NCBI RefSeq assembly: GCF_022581195.2
Contig: NC_061458.1
Location: forward strand, 8,060,001 to 8,124,000
DNA from: Helicoverpa zea
Taxonomy: Eukaryota; Arthropoda; Insecta; Lepidoptera; Noctuidae
Direction of reading: 5' to 3'
Length of the DNA: 64,000 nt
Part shown: in pieces, positions 60,890 through 64,000 of the stretch
Layout of the letters: every line of letters starts with the position of its first letter
How positions within the stretch are numbered: position 1 is the first letter of the stretch
Program-made: the position numbers and the translations under genes
The notes under the pieces: model-generated
The model's database searches: none
Seen by the model: the letters and a program-made list of their open reading frames with translations, nothing else
What the model was told of the DNA's origin: nothing

Positions 60890-61663
60890 ACACTCACAAT
60901 CTACAGCAATTTGAAAACATATGCGACTGAAGCACTTGCAATAAGCTGACCCAGATTTTCTCTAGGAATACTCAATTCATTATGACAAAAACTAATAGCG
61001 TGCTAAATGTGCGTGTTTATGAGTCTGTTACTCTATATTATTAGGTGTGACAATAATAAAAGAACACATTATCAATTTGTAAAATTAACTTTGTGAACAC
61101 ATAAATAACCTTTTTTTCTGTCCCAGATTCCCTTTGGGTTATTACACAGTTCAAGGTCTTGAAAATTTTCGACATATTTCATTCTTACCTACCATTTCTT
61201 TAAACACTACCTTTGCTTAACCACTAGCACTTGTATCACATAGGCATGATTTATGAACGAGCTCCATATAAGGCGCGACCACTTTCCGCTCCTCAACTCT
61301 CAGCCCTCTCCCTTTATCAGTCACAAAACACAAGCAGTGCTCATTTGACTAGTATATTGGGCGGGTACTGTTACACGCTACCGTTTCCAGTGATCCATAT
61401 GATAACCCGGTGTACGCTTACACTTGCATTCTCAGAACTTGGCTGCTTCTGCCAAACTTACAGTTGCGAGCATATTAAATATGTAACGTTGCCAAAATAG
61501 CGGGATACTGCAACGGAGTTTATGTGTTTTAGAAGTAACTGTATTATGAGGCTGATTTAGAATTTTATATGGAGTTTTCATAATATTGAAATTTGTGTTT
61601 TTGCTTCTATCGTAAAAAAAATCTCGGAGAATGGCCTGATTCGATTGAGCAAAATAATAACAT

Positions 61664-61798
61664 CCATATCATCATCTTCCGAACCCTTTCCGAACTGTTG
61701 GGGTCAGCCTCCAGCCTAACTTTATGCAGCTAAGTACCAGTGTTTTATAAGGAGCGACTGCCTATCTGATCTCCTCAATCCAGGCAACTCCTCGGCTT
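61664..61798 (+). repeat. Lepidopteran interspersed repeat, second copy
   Basis: The blocks 'ctgttggggtcagcctccag', 'agctaagtaccagtgtttta' and 'aaggagcgactgcctatctg' are followed by 'ctcctcaatccaggcaact'. They match the same family as 1-180 in the same orientation. This copy is closer to the family sequence I recall. Confidence 0.75.
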
Positions 61799-64000
61799 AA
61801 AATAATAACACCCACAAAGATTAAAATTAAAAATTAATTGGTCATGCAGTAAGAGGCTATTCTCAAAACATCCGGCTAACATCTGCGTTCGTTAGTGCGT
61901 CCGTCATGTCGAGTGACAAGGCCTAAACTAGGAGTATGCGTCCGACTTGCGTCTGGCGATTGACATCTGCGACTTGCCAGATCAAAGACGGCATAGCTTA
62001 ATAGGCCCCCAGACCGAATCTATAGTATCTGGGATCTTGCATACGATCAAGGTTACTGCCCCAATGTACCTGTGACCTCGTGGCTTCGTCTTAAGCGTAT
62101 TCCTCTATATTTATAGGATGGCTAATAAATAAACAATACTTAGTGCATCTTTGATGTGATGTATGAATTTTTTGCTCTTGGATTTCATTGCATACCGTAC
62201 TGTGTCAGCTGATTGCATTTTTCTTCCAAAGTTATTCAGGTCTGGATTATTTTGCTTCCGATCATGCTAATATTGTCAGCACTTCACTAACATAAGGATT
62301 ATATACACCTCATAGTTGTCATAAATTGCGAAAGAAATGTTTTTACTATGGTTCTCTATTTGTGTTTCCTTTTCGCACGTTTTTCCACCGTAGGTAAAAC
62401 TCTTTAGTAAGAACCTAAGTACCTCTTCCGGTAAACACCTTTCACATATTATTCATGTTAATACTCATACTAATACACGAATCTTCATATTTGTTTGCAC
62501 ATCCCTCAATTTAACTACTGATTTGTAGTCGTTTACCGAGTAAAATATGTTTAACGTAAATATTTCCCTGAAATTTTCAGAACAGTTTTATAATTTTGTT
62601 GTTTTTTCACCATAGTTGTACAAGAATTTGCGGTAAGTAATGCAAAGTATACAGTGTGATCTTTGTTATGTCGAAAGCAAAAATAAGGAAAGCCGAATGC
62701 TTAAAAGGTATTAAAATGTTTACCTCTCTTCATCCGTGTTTACTTACGAACGTTTTGTATGTTTATGGTTATTGAACAAAATGAATTTGTTGCAAAACTT
62801 AAACAACGATGAATGAGCGGTTCTTTTTGGCAACAAACCTCGTTCGCTGAGAAAAAGTTCTGTTAACGAGAAGGAAAAAGTACCTACGAGCAATTCAATC
62901 GATGGGATGAGTTGTTGAAAACCATAAGATGTTTATCACTCCCTACTTAAAACATCGATGTCTCATTAATAAATATTTTTTACGCCCGTTATTACTTCAT
63001 TGAAATTATTGTCTTCAAGAGTCATCTTCTCATCTCTATATTATACTTTCGGCAATTCAAAATATTGCTTTACACGATTCATTTACATTATCTATGTCGT
63101 TTATCAAGGAAAATAGTCATATAAATTAACTTTTTAATTTTATTGCCAATCTTTGTGTTCCACTTAAGATGCGTCTAATTAAAACTCTCTACTCTTACAA
63201 CCTGTTCAGGTTTTTTTATTCGCGCGAAATATTAAGTGTGTGTGAACCTACCAGAAATAATTTGCAAACAGTACATTTGTGGTTATTTATTTATAGGCAT
63301 GAATCAACAGAAACGATGATAGAAAATGTTATGCAATGTAAAAAAAAGTTAGTATTATTATAGGAAATTACAATTTAATAGGTTAAGACGGATGTGAGTG
63401 GCAATGCGCAGGTTCCGACAAGAGCGTCGCTCGCGCCCATAGAGGGCAACCTGTAGAATGCGCAAGCGCCTCCCGCGTAACACACCACGTAACACAGGAC
63501 AAAAAATGTTATTGCAATTATTTTTGGACGTTTCGTATTACTTTTTATTGGACTTGTTGTATTATTATTACGATTTTCACTTATGTGATTATTCTCGGCT
63601 ATGCATTTTGTAAGAACGCTCTTTTAGGATTGATGAATTTAATGAATTAATTAAATGATTGAAGAAATTGTTGTTGCATGCCTAGTGAATGAGTAGCTGG
63701 GTGCAACGAGACAAGATTTTCGATTCAAAGAACCATTTACCTTTTGAGCACTCCTGAAGCTACTGACTAGCATAATTAATCACTAGCTACGTCTTTGAAA
63801 AAAGTTCGACAGTCGTGAAAGACTACAAGCTAAATACATATAAATCGTATTCAGAGGCAGGGTACCAACAATCTATTCCAAACACAGGAGCGTTCAGTAA
63901 CTCAACACTCGATGACTAATCCAAACAAAAACACGAATAACACATTTTTTAAACTAAAAAAGTTATTTCATACAAATCATAGCACAATGAGAACGACCCA
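61799..64000. other. Intergenic DNA to the window edge
   Basis: No gene is recognised. A moderately GC-rich, possibly repeat-derived stretch lies at 61880-62090. A CpG-rich patch at 63405-63490 holds a TAGAGGGCA site (63440-63448) that partly fits the CTCF core. Confidence 0.4.

Larger units (their letters stand above)
55201..61663. other. Intergenic DNA
   Basis: No gene is supported. The longest frame in the window (57084-56704 on the - strand, 126 codons) lies here but has no recognisable domain or splice context. A GC-rich patch lies at 58755-58805, and a short coding-like ORF at 60779. Confidence 0.45.

Noticed and set aside
1..64000. CRISPR arrays, operons, ribosome binding sites, rRNA genes
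   Set aside because: None was seen. The sequence has eukaryotic splice architecture and insect repeats, so bacterial features are not expected.

Overview
This is a window of eukaryotic nuclear DNA, almost certainly from a moth or butterfly (Lepidoptera). It is AT-rich and gene-poor. Coding sequence is split into short exons with consensus GT..AG splice sites. Several interspersed repeats have sequence types I recognise from lepidopteran genomes: Helitrons ending in CTAG, hAT-like elements, an RTE-type LINE fragment, and the 'ggagcgactgcctatctgatctcctcaa' and 'cggcccac..gcctcctctcacacggagaagg' families. There is no sign of bacterial or organellar organisation. Nearly all long open frames are chance frames without splice, codon or homology support.

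The main gene lies on the + strand from about 37.5 to 53.4 kb. It encodes a 211-residue Ras-superfamily small GTPase of the RERG/RASL11/RASL12 type, joined from six exons: 37694-37757, 50211-50267, 51132-51208, 51508-51689, 51958-52144 and 52336-52404. The reading frame holds across all five junctions. A 12.5 kb first intron separates the P-loop exon from the rest. The P-loop and switch II carry non-canonical residues at the positions equivalent to Ras 12, 13, 59 and 61, and the C-terminus is basic with no CAAX box. A GC-rich start region with a YY1/Pho-type CCGCCATCTT site and a six-codon upstream ORF precedes the start codon. Polyadenylation signals lie at 52719 and 53437.

The second coding unit is a small two-exon gene on the - strand (10107-10000 and 9844-9698). 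It encodes an 84-residue cysteine-rich protein with paired CxxC motifs, resembling a module I associate with Lepidoptera-expanded uncharacterised proteins. It could be a live small gene or a remnant of a larger one.

Layout: 0-2 kb holds a SINE-like repeat end and a 1.2 kb non-autonomous hAT element with a perfect 8-bp target duplication and an internal GC-rich tandem array. From 2 to 9.4 kb is AT-rich intergenic DNA with two MITEs. The cysteine-rich gene is at 9.7-10.1 kb. From 10.1 to 29.9 kb is intergenic, with one weak candidate exon near 13.7 kb. A cluster of nested MITEs carrying an RTE fragment is at 29.9-30.7 kb. A Helitron lies at 32.0 kb and an inverted partner at 42.1 kb, on either side of the GTPase promoter and first exon. 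From 53.4 to 64 kb is intergenic with further repeat fragments.

I found no convincing new multi-gene system. The best leads are the atypical GTPase, the cysteine-module gene, the structurally complete mobile elements and a perfect 15-bp hairpin inside the GTPase first intron.
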